A DNA stretch of 64,000 bases from Oscillospiraceae bacterium. Lineage in GTDB: Bacteria; Bacillota; Clostridia; Oscillospirales; Oscillospiraceae. Location of the stretch: the NCBI GenBank assembly GCA_017410425.1, contig JAFQQV010000035.1, positions 1-64,000 on the forward strand. Direction: 5' to 3'. The position numbers and the translations under genes are program-made. Below the pieces are notes generated by a model. The model saw only the letters and a program-made list of their open reading frames with translations, was not told where the DNA came from and made no database searches. Positions within the stretch are counted from its first letter, which is position 1. Every line of letters begins with the position of its first letter. This document shows, piece by piece, positions 17,171 through 24,692 of the stretch.

Positions 17171-17692
17171 TCAGTCAGCCTCTTTGAAGACTGCGCGGTT
17201 GACGTAGAAATACTCAACACCGGAATAGACGGTGGTGGCAACGATGATGACGGTGCTGACAATGTTGAGCACATTGTTGTTCATCAGCATCATAAGGATT
17301 AGGCAGACCATGGTGGAAGCGGTCTTGATCTTGCCGGACCATGCGGCGGCGATAACCTGACCCTGCTCCACAGCCAGCAGCCTCATACCGGAGACGGCAA
17401 ACTCACGGAAGAGCACAACAGCCACGGCCCAGCCGGCCATCTGACCGTTTTCCACGAAAAAGCACATGGCGGCCAGAACCAGCATCTTGTCAGCCAGGGG
17501 GTCCATGAACTTGCCGAAGTTTGAAATCTGGTTGAAGTGTCTTGCAATATAGCCGTCAGCAAAGTCGCTGAGGCAGGCGATGACGTACACAGCCAGGGCT
17601 GCCATCATTTTGTCGGAATAGGCGAGCACCAGGAAAACAGGTATAAGGACTATACGCAGCATGGTGATCTTATTTGCAGTGGTTTTGAACAT
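17171..17692 (-). CDS. pgsA: CDP-diacylglycerol--glycerol-3-phosphate 3-phosphatidyltransferase
   Basis: This integral membrane enzyme of 173 residues makes phosphatidylglycerol phosphate, the precursor of PG and cardiolipin. The CDP-alcohol phosphotransferase motif is complete: D43, D46-G47, A50-R51, G60, D64, D68 (SDFADGYIARHF ... GKFMDPLADK). Hydrophobic segments fill the rest. It lies 15 nt downstream of rimO, in the common Firmicutes order rimO-pgsA. Confidence 0.95.
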   Translation of the reverse strand: MFKTTANKITMLRIVLIPVFLVLAYSDKMMAALAVYVIACLSDFADGYIARHFNQISNFGKFMDPLADKMLVLAAMCFFVENGQMAGWAVAVVLFREFAVSGMRLLAVEQGQVIAAAWSGKIKTASTMVCLILMMLMNNNVLNIVSTVIIVATTVYSGVEYFYVNRAVFKEAD

Positions 17693-17707
17693 AGGGTCTT
17701 TCCTCCG

Positions 17708-19027
17708 TTAATTTACCATGATACCGAAGAGCAGGCCGTCGGCTGCTTCTTCAATCTCTACCTGCACCATCTCGCCCTCGGTACATCGTCCCTCAAAGAG
17801 GACCTGACCGTCAATGTCGGGAGAGTCGGCATAGCAGCGGCCTACGAAAAGCTCAGACTCATTATCATAGCTCTCTACCAGAACGGTGAGCACCTTGCCC
17901 ACAAAGCTCTCGCAGAACTCGTCCATAATGGGGGCCTGCAGCTGCATTATAAGGTCTGCCCTGCGCTGGGCTTCCTCAAAGTCCACATGCTCCATCTCTG
18001 CGGCAGGTGTACCCTCCTCAGGGGAGAAGGGGAAAACGCCGACACGCTCGATGCGGGCTTCCTTAAGGAACTCACACAGCTCCTCAAACTCAGCCTCGCC
18101 TTCGCCGGGGAGACCGGCAATCAGGCTTGTGCGCAGCACCAGACCGGGCACGCGCTCCCTGAGCTTCTTGAACAGCACGCGGATATCGTCACCGGTGCCG
18201 CGGCGGTTCATGCGCTTGAGAATATGGTTATTGATGTGCTGGATAGGAATATCCAGATATTTTACAATTTTATCGTTATTGGCGATCTCGTCAATAAGCT
18301 CATCGTCAAACTGGTCCACATAGAGGTAGTGGAGGCGTATCCACTCAATGCCCTCAATCTCAGCCAGCTTGCGGCAGAGCTCCGCAAGGCAGCGCTTGCC
18401 GTAAAGGTCGGTGCCGTAGCGGGTAATGTCCTGAGCGATGACGATGACTTCCTTGATGCCGTGTGCTGCCAGATCACGGGCCTCTTCCAGAATATTCTCC
18501 ATAGTTCTGGAGCGGTAGCGGCCGCGGATATAAGGGATGGCACAGAAGGCACAGAAGTTGTTGCAGCCCTCGGCGATGCGCAGATATGCCCAACTGGGGC
18601 CGGTGGTGATGACACGGGGAGTTTCATCAATGGGGCCGGACTGATCGCCAAAGAGGCTTATGAAGCGGCCCTCGGTGACAGCGTCAGCGGCGCGCACAAT
18701 ATCGGAAAAACTGCCCACGCCCAGCACGGCGTCAATCTCAGGCAGCTCGGACATGATGCTCTCGCGATAGCGCTCACTGAGGCAGCCGGTGACGATGATG
18801 CCGCCCAGCAGGCCCGCCTTTTTAAGCTCGGCATTTTCCAGGATAACATCAATGGCCTCGCTCTTTGCAGCGTCAATGAAGCCGCAGGTGTTGATGATAA
18901 CGAGGTCAGCCCCTTCGCTCTGGGGCACCAGGGTGTAGCCCGCCTCGTCCATCAGGTAGAGCATCTGCTCTGAATTAACAAGGTTCTTGGCACAGCCAAG
19001 AGAAATCAGTGAAAAAGTTTTTTCCAT
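17708..19027 (-). CDS. rimO: Ribosomal protein S12 methylthiotransferase RimO
   Basis: This radical-SAM enzyme of 439 residues puts a methylthio group on an aspartate of ribosomal protein S12. The N-terminal UPF0004 domain starts SLGCAKNLVNSE with its cluster cysteines. The radical SAM motif is GCNNFCAFCAIPYIRG. FPFSPEEGTPAAEM and a C-terminal TRAM domain (LTVLVESYDNESELFVGRCYADSPDIDG) distinguish RimO from MiaB. It lies 7 nt downstream of recX and 15 nt upstream of pgsA, so one transcript is likely. Confidence 0.96.
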   Translation of the reverse strand: MEKTFSLISLGCAKNLVNSEQMLYLMDEAGYTLVPQSEGADLVIINTCGFIDAAKSEAIDVILENAELKKAGLLGGIIVTGCLSERYRESIMSELPEIDAVLGVGSFSDIVRAADAVTEGRFISLFGDQSGPIDETPRVITTGPSWAYLRIAEGCNNFCAFCAIPYIRGRYRSRTMENILEEARDLAAHGIKEVIVIAQDITRYGTDLYGKRCLAELCRKLAEIEGIEWIRLHYLYVDQFDDELIDEIANNDKIVKYLDIPIQHINNHILKRMNRRGTGDDIRVLFKKLRERVPGLVLRTSLIAGLPGEGEAEFEELCEFLKEARIERVGVFPFSPEEGTPAAEMEHVDFEEAQRRADLIMQLQAPIMDEFCESFVGKVLTVLVESYDNESELFVGRCYADSPDIDGQVLFEGRCTEGEMVQVEIEEAADGLLFGIMVN

Positions 19028-19034
19028 TTTATAT

Positions 19035-19646
19035 TTATTCCTCGCAGTCAGCGCTGAATCTTCTCAGCGCCCGGCGTATATCCTCCCAGCTGTGGCCCCG
19101 GCGGTAGAGGGCGGCGCTGATTTTCTGCACCTGCGCCCTGTCGCTGGGGTCTGTCAGTCGGGATGAAATGAATTTATCGATTTTGGAAGTGTCATCCGGC
19201 AGCTCCTCAAAGGCCGCTTCCCAAAGCTCCCGGGCGATGCCCCGGCGAGAAAGCTCCATGCGGATGCGGCCCGGGCCGTAGCCCTTGGCGGAGTAGTGGC
19301 GCACGATGGCGCCGGCATAGCTCTCATCGTCCAGAAAGCGGTTTTCCAGCAGCCAGCTTACGCAGTAGGAGGCGGTATCCTCATCGTAGCCCTTGTCCAG
19401 CATTTTGCGCTCCAGCTCCTTACAGCTCATGCGGCGGTGGGAGATATACTCCAGCGCTTTCTCCTTTGCGATGCCACGCTGGGAAAGAGAGCGCAGCTCA
19501 TTGAGCTGTTCTTCGTCCAGATCTTTCCCGGAGAAAAGCCGCAGGTCGGAGATGACGGTGAGGGTGCTTTTTATCTCACTTTCATCCTCAAAGAGCACTG
19601 TGAATCTGCCGGAGGGGCTTTTTTTAATTTCAGTTATAAGCATCAA
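19035..19646 (-). CDS. recX: Regulatory protein RecX
   Basis: This RecA modulator of 203 residues binds within the RecA filament. Three RecX-type helical repeats are visible: AKEKALEYISHRRMSCKELERKML, YCVSWLLENRFLDDESYAGAIV with HYSAKGYGPGRIRMELSRRGI, and VQKISAALYRRGHSWEDIRRAL. It follows recA after 20 nt on the same strand, the usual arrangement. No strong SD is visible at the MM start, which suggests coupling to recA translation. Confidence 0.93.
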   Translation of the reverse strand: MMLITEIKKSPSGRFTVLFEDESEIKSTLTVISDLRLFSGKDLDEEQLNELRSLSQRGIAKEKALEYISHRRMSCKELERKMLDKGYDEDTASYCVSWLLENRFLDDESYAGAIVRHYSAKGYGPGRIRMELSRRGIARELWEAAFEELPDDTSKIDKFISSRLTDPSDRAQVQKISAALYRRGHSWEDIRRALRRFSADCEE

Positions 19647-19666
19647 TTATAAATTGAAACTAAAAC

Positions 19667-20788
19667 TCAGTCCTCGTCAAAGTCTGCAGCGCTCACATCT
19701 ACAGCGGGAGCGGGGGCAGCTGCACGGCCGGAGACCTGTGCTGCCTTCAGCGCCTGGGGAGAGAGCAGCTTGTGGGCATTGTTGCGGATCTCGTTTTCAA
19801 CCTGCTCGCAGGCCTCGGGGTTCTTGGCAAGGAAGTCCTTCACGCCGTCACGGCCCTGGATGCGGTTGCCGCAGCAGGTGTACCATGCGCCGGCCTTGTC
19901 GATGATCTCAAGCTTTACGCCCAGGTCAACGATCTCGCCGATCTTGGAGATGCCTTCGCCGTACATGATGTCAAACTCAGCCTCGCGGAAGGGGGGAGCA
20001 ACCTTGTTCTTTACAACCTTTGCGCGGGTGCGGTTGCCCACCATTTCGCCGCCCACCTTGAGAGTCTCAATGCGGCGCACGTCGATACGTACAGAGGAGT
20101 AGTACTTCAGCGCCAGACCGCCGGGAGTAGTCTCGGGATTACCGTACATGACGCCGATCTTCTGTCTGAGCTGGTTGATAAAGACAACGGTGCAGTTATT
20201 CTTGGAGATGGCACCGGCAAGGCGGCGCATTGCCTGGCTCATCAGTCTTGCCAGCGCGCCCACAACCACGTCGCCAACTTCGCCGTCCAGCTCAGCACGG
20301 GGGATAAGGGCTGCAACAGAGTCGATTACCAGCACGTCGATAGCGCCGGAGCGGACCAGGGACTCAGCAATGTCCAGAGCCTGTTCGCCGGTGTCGGGCT
20401 GGGAGATAAGCAGGCTGTCGATGTCTACGCCCAGAGCTCTTGCATATGCAGGCTCCAGAGCGTGCTCAACGTCAATATAGGCAGCGTCGCCGCCGTTTTT
20501 CTGGGCGGAGGCAACAACGTGCAGGGCAAGGGTGGTTTTACCGGAAGCCTCAGGTCCGTAAATCTCAATGATACGGCCCTTGGGAACACCGCCGATACCC
20601 AGCGCCAGGTCAAGGGAGAGGGAACCGGTGGAGAGGGCTTCAACGTTTATGGATATATCATCGCCAAGGCGCATGATGGTGCCCTTGCCGTAGTCCTTTT
20701 CAATCTTGGCAATGGCGGTTTCAAGGGCCTTCTTCTTATCGCCGCTGGCGGGAGAGGCCACGGCGGGGATTTTTTTCTTTTCTGCCAT
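19667..20788 (-). CDS. recA: Recombinase RecA
   Basis: This 373-residue ATP-dependent strand-exchange protein also triggers LexA self-cleavage. Walker [10 protein letters not shown] is at 78-86, [13 protein letters not shown] and [10 protein letters not shown] (Walker B) follow, and loops L1/L2 are in [14 protein letters not shown] and [20 protein letters not shown]. The C-terminus ends in the acidic tail [10 protein letters not shown] after an Ala/Pro-rich stretch. GGAG lies about 8 nt before ATG 20788. It is followed by recX and preceded by prmC. Confidence 0.99.
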   Translation of the reverse strand: MAEKKKIPAVASPASGDKKKALETAIAKIEKDYGKGTIMRLGDDISINVEALSTGSLSLDLALGIGGVPKGRIIEIYGPEASGKTTLALHVVASAQKNGGDAAYIDVEHALEPAYARALGVDIDSLLISQPDTGEQALDIAESLVRSGAIDVLVIDSVAALIPRAELDGEVGDVVVGALARLMSQAMRRLAGAISKNNCTVVFINQLRQKIGVMYGNPETTPGGLALKYYSSVRIDVRRIETLKVGGEMVGNRTRAKVVKNKVAPPFREAEFDIMYGEGISKIGEIVDLGVKLEIIDKAGAWYTCCGNRIQGRDGVKDFLAKNPEACEQVENEIRNNAHKLLSPQALKAAQVSGRAAAPAPAVDVSAADFDED

Positions 20789-20866
20789 ATTATAATCTCC
20801 GTTCTGCTGCCGGGGGCAGCCTGGTATTGTTTATGTCAGTATTATAATAAGTTTTCTGTCCGATAA

Positions 20867-21748
20867 TCAGGATATTTTACCAATAACCACCCTGTCAATA
20901 CCCTGGGTGTCCTTTCTGGTGGAGACAGATTCAAAGCCGGCGGCCATGAACATATCGCAGACATCCTGGGCCTGATTTTCGCCCACCTCGAAGATGATGC
21001 ATCCGCCGGGGCGCAGCAGGCTCTTCCAGTACTTGATGATGGCCTTGTAGAATCTCAGACCGTCCTTGCCGCCGTCCAGGGCCCAGATAGGCTCATAGTC
21101 CTTGACGGAGACATCCAGCTGCTGGATTTCGTCGCTCTCTATGTAAGGGGGGTTGGAGGCGATGACATCGAAGCTGCCGATACCCATGGGAGGGGAAACG
21201 GTGGCATCCGCCTGCAGACAGATGACCCGGGAGTTAAGGCGGTTCATGGCAATATTGTGGCGGCAGATTTCAAGAGCACTGGCGCTCAGGTCAATGGCCA
21301 CAAGCTTGGTGGCGGGCAGCTCATGGCCCACGGCGCAGGTGATGCAGCCGCTGCCGCAGCAGAGGTCCAGAACCCTGCCGTCCATCTTGTAGCCGGTGAG
21401 AAATTCCTTCACCGCGTCCACAAGCACCTCGGTGTCCATTCTGGGGATCAGCACATCGGGAGTGACCTTCATGGGCAGACCGTAGAACTCCCAGCTGCCG
21501 GTGATATAGGCCACAGGCTCACCCTTGAGCCTGCGGGCCACATAGTCGGTAACCCTGTCCTCGACCTCCCTGGAGGTGTAGAGGCTCAGATCACGCAGCA
21601 GCTGCTGGCTGGTCTTGCCGGCGGCGCAGGCCACAAGAGTTCGGGCCTCCAGCGCATAGGCCTCAATGCCATTGCGCTTGAGCAGGTTTCGGGTTGAAAG
21701 ATATATGTCGTTATAGGTTTTCAAATCTAACTCAGCTCCCCCAGGCAT
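20867..21748 (-). CDS. prmC: Release factor glutamine N5-methyltransferase PrmC
   Basis: This SAM-dependent enzyme methylates the GGQ glutamine of peptide-chain release factors. The helical N-terminal domain is followed by the SAM motif DLCCGSG (128-134) and the catalytic NPPY (199-202). Length (293) fits the family. ATG 21748 overlaps the upstream DUF1385 gene by 17 nt; a TTG at 21724 with GGGGGAG upstream is an alternative start that would remove 8 residues. DUF1385 next to prmC is common in Firmicutes. Confidence 0.95.
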   Translation of the reverse strand: MPGGAELDLKTYNDIYLSTRNLLKRNGIEAYALEARTLVACAAGKTSQQLLRDLSLYTSREVEDRVTDYVARRLKGEPVAYITGSWEFYGLPMKVTPDVLIPRMDTEVLVDAVKEFLTGYKMDGRVLDLCCGSGCITCAVGHELPATKLVAIDLSASALEICRHNIAMNRLNSRVICLQADATVSPPMGIGSFDVIASNPPYIESDEIQQLDVSVKDYEPIWALDGGKDGLRFYKAIIKYWKSLLRPGGCIIFEVGENQAQDVCDMFMAAGFESVSTRKDTQGIDRVVIGKIS

Positions 21749-22679
21749 CGCTGCCCTTTTCCTCAGGAATTACAAGCTCCATTGCACGGATGGCAACTTC
21801 GATCATGCCGTCATCCGGCTCATAGGTGGTGATGTGCTGCAGCCATTTGCCCGGTGCGGAAAGGACGGCGGAAAGCCAGTTGTCATGTCTGCCGCACCAG
21901 CGGTTGATCTCATAGCTGATGCCCACAACCACGGGCAGAAGCAGCAGGTGTGCGCCCATGCGGGCAAAGCTGTTGTCCAGGCGGACAACGGAGTTTACAA
22001 GAATGCTGACCACCACAACAACCAGCAGAAAGCTTGTGCCGCAGCGGGGATGGAAGCGGGACTCCTCCCGGACGTTTTCGACAGTGAGCTCCTTGCCGTG
22101 CTCATAGCAGAAGATAGTCTTATGCTCGGCACCGTGGTAGGAGAAGAGGCGCTTTATATCGCTCATGGCGGTGCAGGCCTTCATGTAAACCAGCAGGATA
22201 ATGACCCTGACTGCACCCTCGGAAAGGTTGCGGATCACATAGTTTGCAGTGAGGGGCTTGATAAGGCCGACGATGAAGGCGGGCAGGAAGATAAAGAGGA
22301 AAAGGCTCAGCGCGATGCCCAGCACTACAGCCACATAGATAATGAGCTTTGTGGCCTTATCCTCGGAAAAATGCTCTTTTATCCACTTGTCCAGCTTGTC
22401 CTCCTCCTGTTCTTCAAGAGGCACAAGCTCAGCAGAGTACATCAGCGCGCTCATGCCGTTTATCATGGAGGAGAGGAAGATGAAAAGACCTCTTATAAAG
22501 GGCCAGCCAAGGATGGGATACTTATCCTTATCTACCTTCAGTTCTTCAACTTTTTCAACAAGACCGTCAGCGGTACGGCAGACAATGGACTGCTTCTTGG
22601 GGCCGCGCATGAGGATGCCCTCAATAAGTGCCTGACCGCCGATGGAGGTTTTGAATGCGCAGGATTTGTTTTCTTTCAA
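21732..22679 (-). CDS. DUF1385 membrane protein (YqhQ-like)
   Basis: This 315-residue multi-pass membrane protein is of unknown function. Signature stretches are GGQALIEGILMRGPKK near the N-terminus, GWPFIRGLFIF, YHGAEHKTIFCYEHG and SRFHPRCGTSFLL. About five membrane segments lie between residues 60 and 260. It is the first gene of the leftward recA series, just downstream of a two-component system, and overlaps prmC. The context with prmC and recA suggests a housekeeping gene, but no biochemical role is established. Confidence 0.9.
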   Translation of the reverse strand: MKENKSCAFKTSIGGQALIEGILMRGPKKQSIVCRTADGLVEKVEELKVDKDKYPILGWPFIRGLFIFLSSMINGMSALMYSAELVPLEEQEEDKLDKWIKEHFSEDKATKLIIYVAVVLGIALSLFLFIFLPAFIVGLIKPLTANYVIRNLSEGAVRVIILLVYMKACTAMSDIKRLFSYHGAEHKTIFCYEHGKELTVENVREESRFHPRCGTSFLLVVVVVSILVNSVVRLDNSFARMGAHLLLLPVVVGISYEINRWCGRHDNWLSAVLSAPGKWLQHITTYEPDDGMIEVAIRAMELVIPEEKGSDAWGS

Positions 22680-22692
22680 TGGGGTTCTCCTT

Positions 22693-23682
22693 TTAGTTCA
22701 TAGGTAAAGTGATGCTTACGACGCAGCCGCGTCCATCGGGAGCGTTGGCAATGTCAAGGCTGCCCTTGTGGCGGCTGACGATTTCGTCACAGACGGCAAG
22801 GCCGATGCCGGTGCCGCGGTTTTTGGAGCTGCCTTTGTAGAACTTCTCCTTGACGTGGGGAAGCTCACCCTTGGGGATGCCGTTGCCATGGTCGCGCACG
22901 GTGATGAGTATTTTGCCGTTGTCTTCTTTAAGCGCAACGTCAATCTGTCCGCCTTCGCCGCCGTGCTTCATGGCATTGTCCAGCAGGTTGAGAAATACCT
23001 GCTTGAGGCGCTCCGGATCGCCGGGGATGAGGGGAATCTCATTTTCCGGCGCGGTATAGTTTACCTGCATGCCGCCCTGGCGCATAAGCTCACCATAGGT
23101 GAAAAGTGCGTCCTCAAGCTCGGCGGCGATGTCTATAAGCTCAAGGCGGAGATTGAATCTGCCGTCCTGAATACGGGTAAACTCCAGCAGTTCCTTGACC
23201 ATATTGGTCAGGCGCTCTGCCTCTTTTGTGATTATGTTTATACCTCTCAGCGAGTCGCCCTGGACCGCGGGGTCAAAGGCAATGGTCTCAGCCCAGCCGG
23301 TGATGGCGGTGAGAGGGGTACGCAGCTCATGGGAGATCTGGGAGATGAACTCCGTACGGTTATTTTCCGCAACTGCGGCCTTTTCGCTCATGCCGTTGAT
23401 GGCTTCGGCAAGATAGCCGATCTCATCCTCGTCAAACTCTTCAATGTGCACGCCGTAGCTGCCGTTGGCAATGCGGTTTGCATGCTCAGTAAGCCGCTTC
23501 AGGGGCATGGAGACGAAGACTATGAACCAGACGTCCACTGCTATAAGAAATACAGCCAGCACCACGAACATGGCAATGCCCCAGCCGGCAAGCCGGTGGC
23601 TTACGGCCCAGATGCCCATGGCCAGCATTATCAGCGCCACCGATGTTGCCATCAGCAGCTGGGTTTTAAGATTTCCGAACAT
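22693..23682 (-). CDS. Two-component sensor histidine kinase
   Basis: This 329-residue membrane kinase has two N-terminal helices (about 9-29 and 33-57) with almost no extracellular loop. A HAMP linker follows (LKRLTEHANRIANGSYG), then HisKA with the phospho-acceptor His118 in ISQISHELRTPL, and HATPase_c with LLDNAMKHG, VRDHGNGIPKGEL and GTGIGLAVCDEIV. The lack of a sensor loop suggests it senses the membrane or an intramembrane signal. It lies 37 nt downstream of its response regulator and 13 nt upstream of the DUF1385 gene. Confidence 0.95.
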   Translation of the reverse strand: MFGNLKTQLLMATSVALIMLAMGIWAVSHRLAGWGIAMFVVLAVFLIAVDVWFIVFVSMPLKRLTEHANRIANGSYGVHIEEFDEDEIGYLAEAINGMSEKAAVAENNRTEFISQISHELRTPLTAITGWAETIAFDPAVQGDSLRGINIITKEAERLTNMVKELLEFTRIQDGRFNLRLELIDIAAELEDALFTYGELMRQGGMQVNYTAPENEIPLIPGDPERLKQVFLNLLDNAMKHGGEGGQIDVALKEDNGKILITVRDHGNGIPKGELPHVKEKFYKGSSKNRGTGIGLAVCDEIVSRHKGSLDIANAPDGRGCVVSITLPMN

Positions 23683-23719
23683 TGAAATTACTTCCTGTGT
23701 ACAAGATTAGAAATTATTC

Positions 23720-24409
23720 TCAGTAGCCCCACTTATAGCCGTAGCCCCATACGGTGGTGAGGAACTCAGGCTCAGTGGGATCATTTTCAATCTTGATACG
23801 CAGGCGGCGGATGTTGACGTCAACAGTCTTCAGCTCGCCATTGAAGTCATTGCCCCAGACGGCGGAGAGAATATCCTCGCGGCTCATAGCCTTGCCGGGG
23901 TTTTCCATGAAGAGCTTCATGAGCATATACTCAATCTGGGTCAGCTTCAGGCGCTGGCCGTCCTTCTCCAGAGTGCGGTTGCGGGTGTTGAGCAGGAAGG
24001 GGCCGCTCTGAATCTCGGTGGAGGACTTTTCATCATCGTCAATGCCAAGGCGGCGGATAAGCGCGTCAACTCTTGCAGTAAGCTCTGCAGGGGAGAAGGG
24101 CTTTGTCACATAGTCGTCAGCGCCGGTCATAAGGCCGGTGACCTTGTCGATCTCCTGGTTCTTGGCGGTGAGCATGATGATGCCCATCTTGGAGCCGGAG
24201 GCGCGGATGCGGCGGCAGACCTCAAAACCGTCAATATCGGGCAGCATAACGTCCAGCAGGGCAAGGCAGATGCCGGGGTTGACCTTCAGCTTCTCCAGAG
24301 CCTGCTCGCCGGTCTCAGCCTCGATAGGCTCAAAGCCGCTGCGGCGCAGGTTGATGACAACAAAGCTGCGGATATTGGATTCGTCTTCAAGAACAAGAAT
24401 TTTCTTCAT
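23720..24409 (-). CDS. OmpR/PhoB-family response regulator
   Basis: This DNA-binding regulator of 229 residues is the partner of the downstream kinase. The receiver domain has acidic E8/D9, phospho-acceptor D53 (LLDVMLPDIDG), the TAK motif (MLTAKNQ) and KPFSPAEL. A winged-helix output domain (about 130-229) contains LTQIEYMLMKLFMENPG and VDVNIRRLRIKIE, and ends TTVWGYGYKW. Regulator-then-kinase order is the usual operon. The leader carries a 23-bp perfect palindrome that may be its own target. Confidence 0.96.
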   Translation of the reverse strand: MKKILVLEDESNIRSFVVINLRRSGFEPIEAETGEQALEKLKVNPGICLALLDVMLPDIDGFEVCRRIRASGSKMGIIMLTAKNQEIDKVTGLMTGADDYVTKPFSPAELTARVDALIRRLGIDDDEKSSTEIQSGPFLLNTRNRTLEKDGQRLKLTQIEYMLMKLFMENPGKAMSREDILSAVWGNDFNGELKTVDVNIRRLRIKIENDPTEPEFLTTVWGYGYKWGY

Positions 24410-24455
24410 GTATTTTTACCCCTTCATTGTAATAGGTATGAAAGCTGTTAAAAGC

Positions 24456-24515
24456 AGTATTGCAACAGTTGCAATACTCCGAGTAATTATAACATACAAC
24501 TTACAAAAATAACAA
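24456..24515 (-). promoter_or_regulatory. Promoter of the two-component operon with a 23-bp palindrome in the leader
   Basis: On the minus strand TTGTTA (24510-24515) and TATAAT (24486-24491) are spaced by 18 nt. Directly downstream lies AGTATTGCAAC-A-GTTGCAATACT (24456-24478), a perfect inverted repeat with a single central base, at about +1 to +23. Its position and symmetry suggest a dimeric repressor or autoregulator site. The regulator binding it is unknown. Confidence 0.6.
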
Positions 24516-24657
24516 CCAAAGTTTCAGAAAAAATAAATTTTTTCACAGATATAATGCTAAAAGGTTACATAACTCGTGTAAAGCGGATTATTGATACTCA
24601 GCCAGCAACAAAGTCCGGACAAAAAAGGGCATAAAAGGCGCAAAAGCTTTTAGCCAT

Positions 24658-24685
24658 TGATTATTCTGTATAAAAATGTTAAAAT
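24658..24685 (+). promoter_or_regulatory. Promoter of the GTPase-NYN operon, probably giving a near-leaderless mRNA
   Basis: TTGATT (24658-24663) and TAAAAT (24680-24685) are 16 nt apart. The ATG lies only 7 nt after the -10 box (24693), and no SD is visible, so transcription would begin at or beside the start codon. Confidence 0.6.
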
Positions 24686-24692
24686 ATTCTTT

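Noticed and set aside
17537..18973. Plus-strand open frame of 478 codons antisense to rimO
   Set aside because: Antisense shadow of rimO and the pgsA start; no ribosome binding site or domain.
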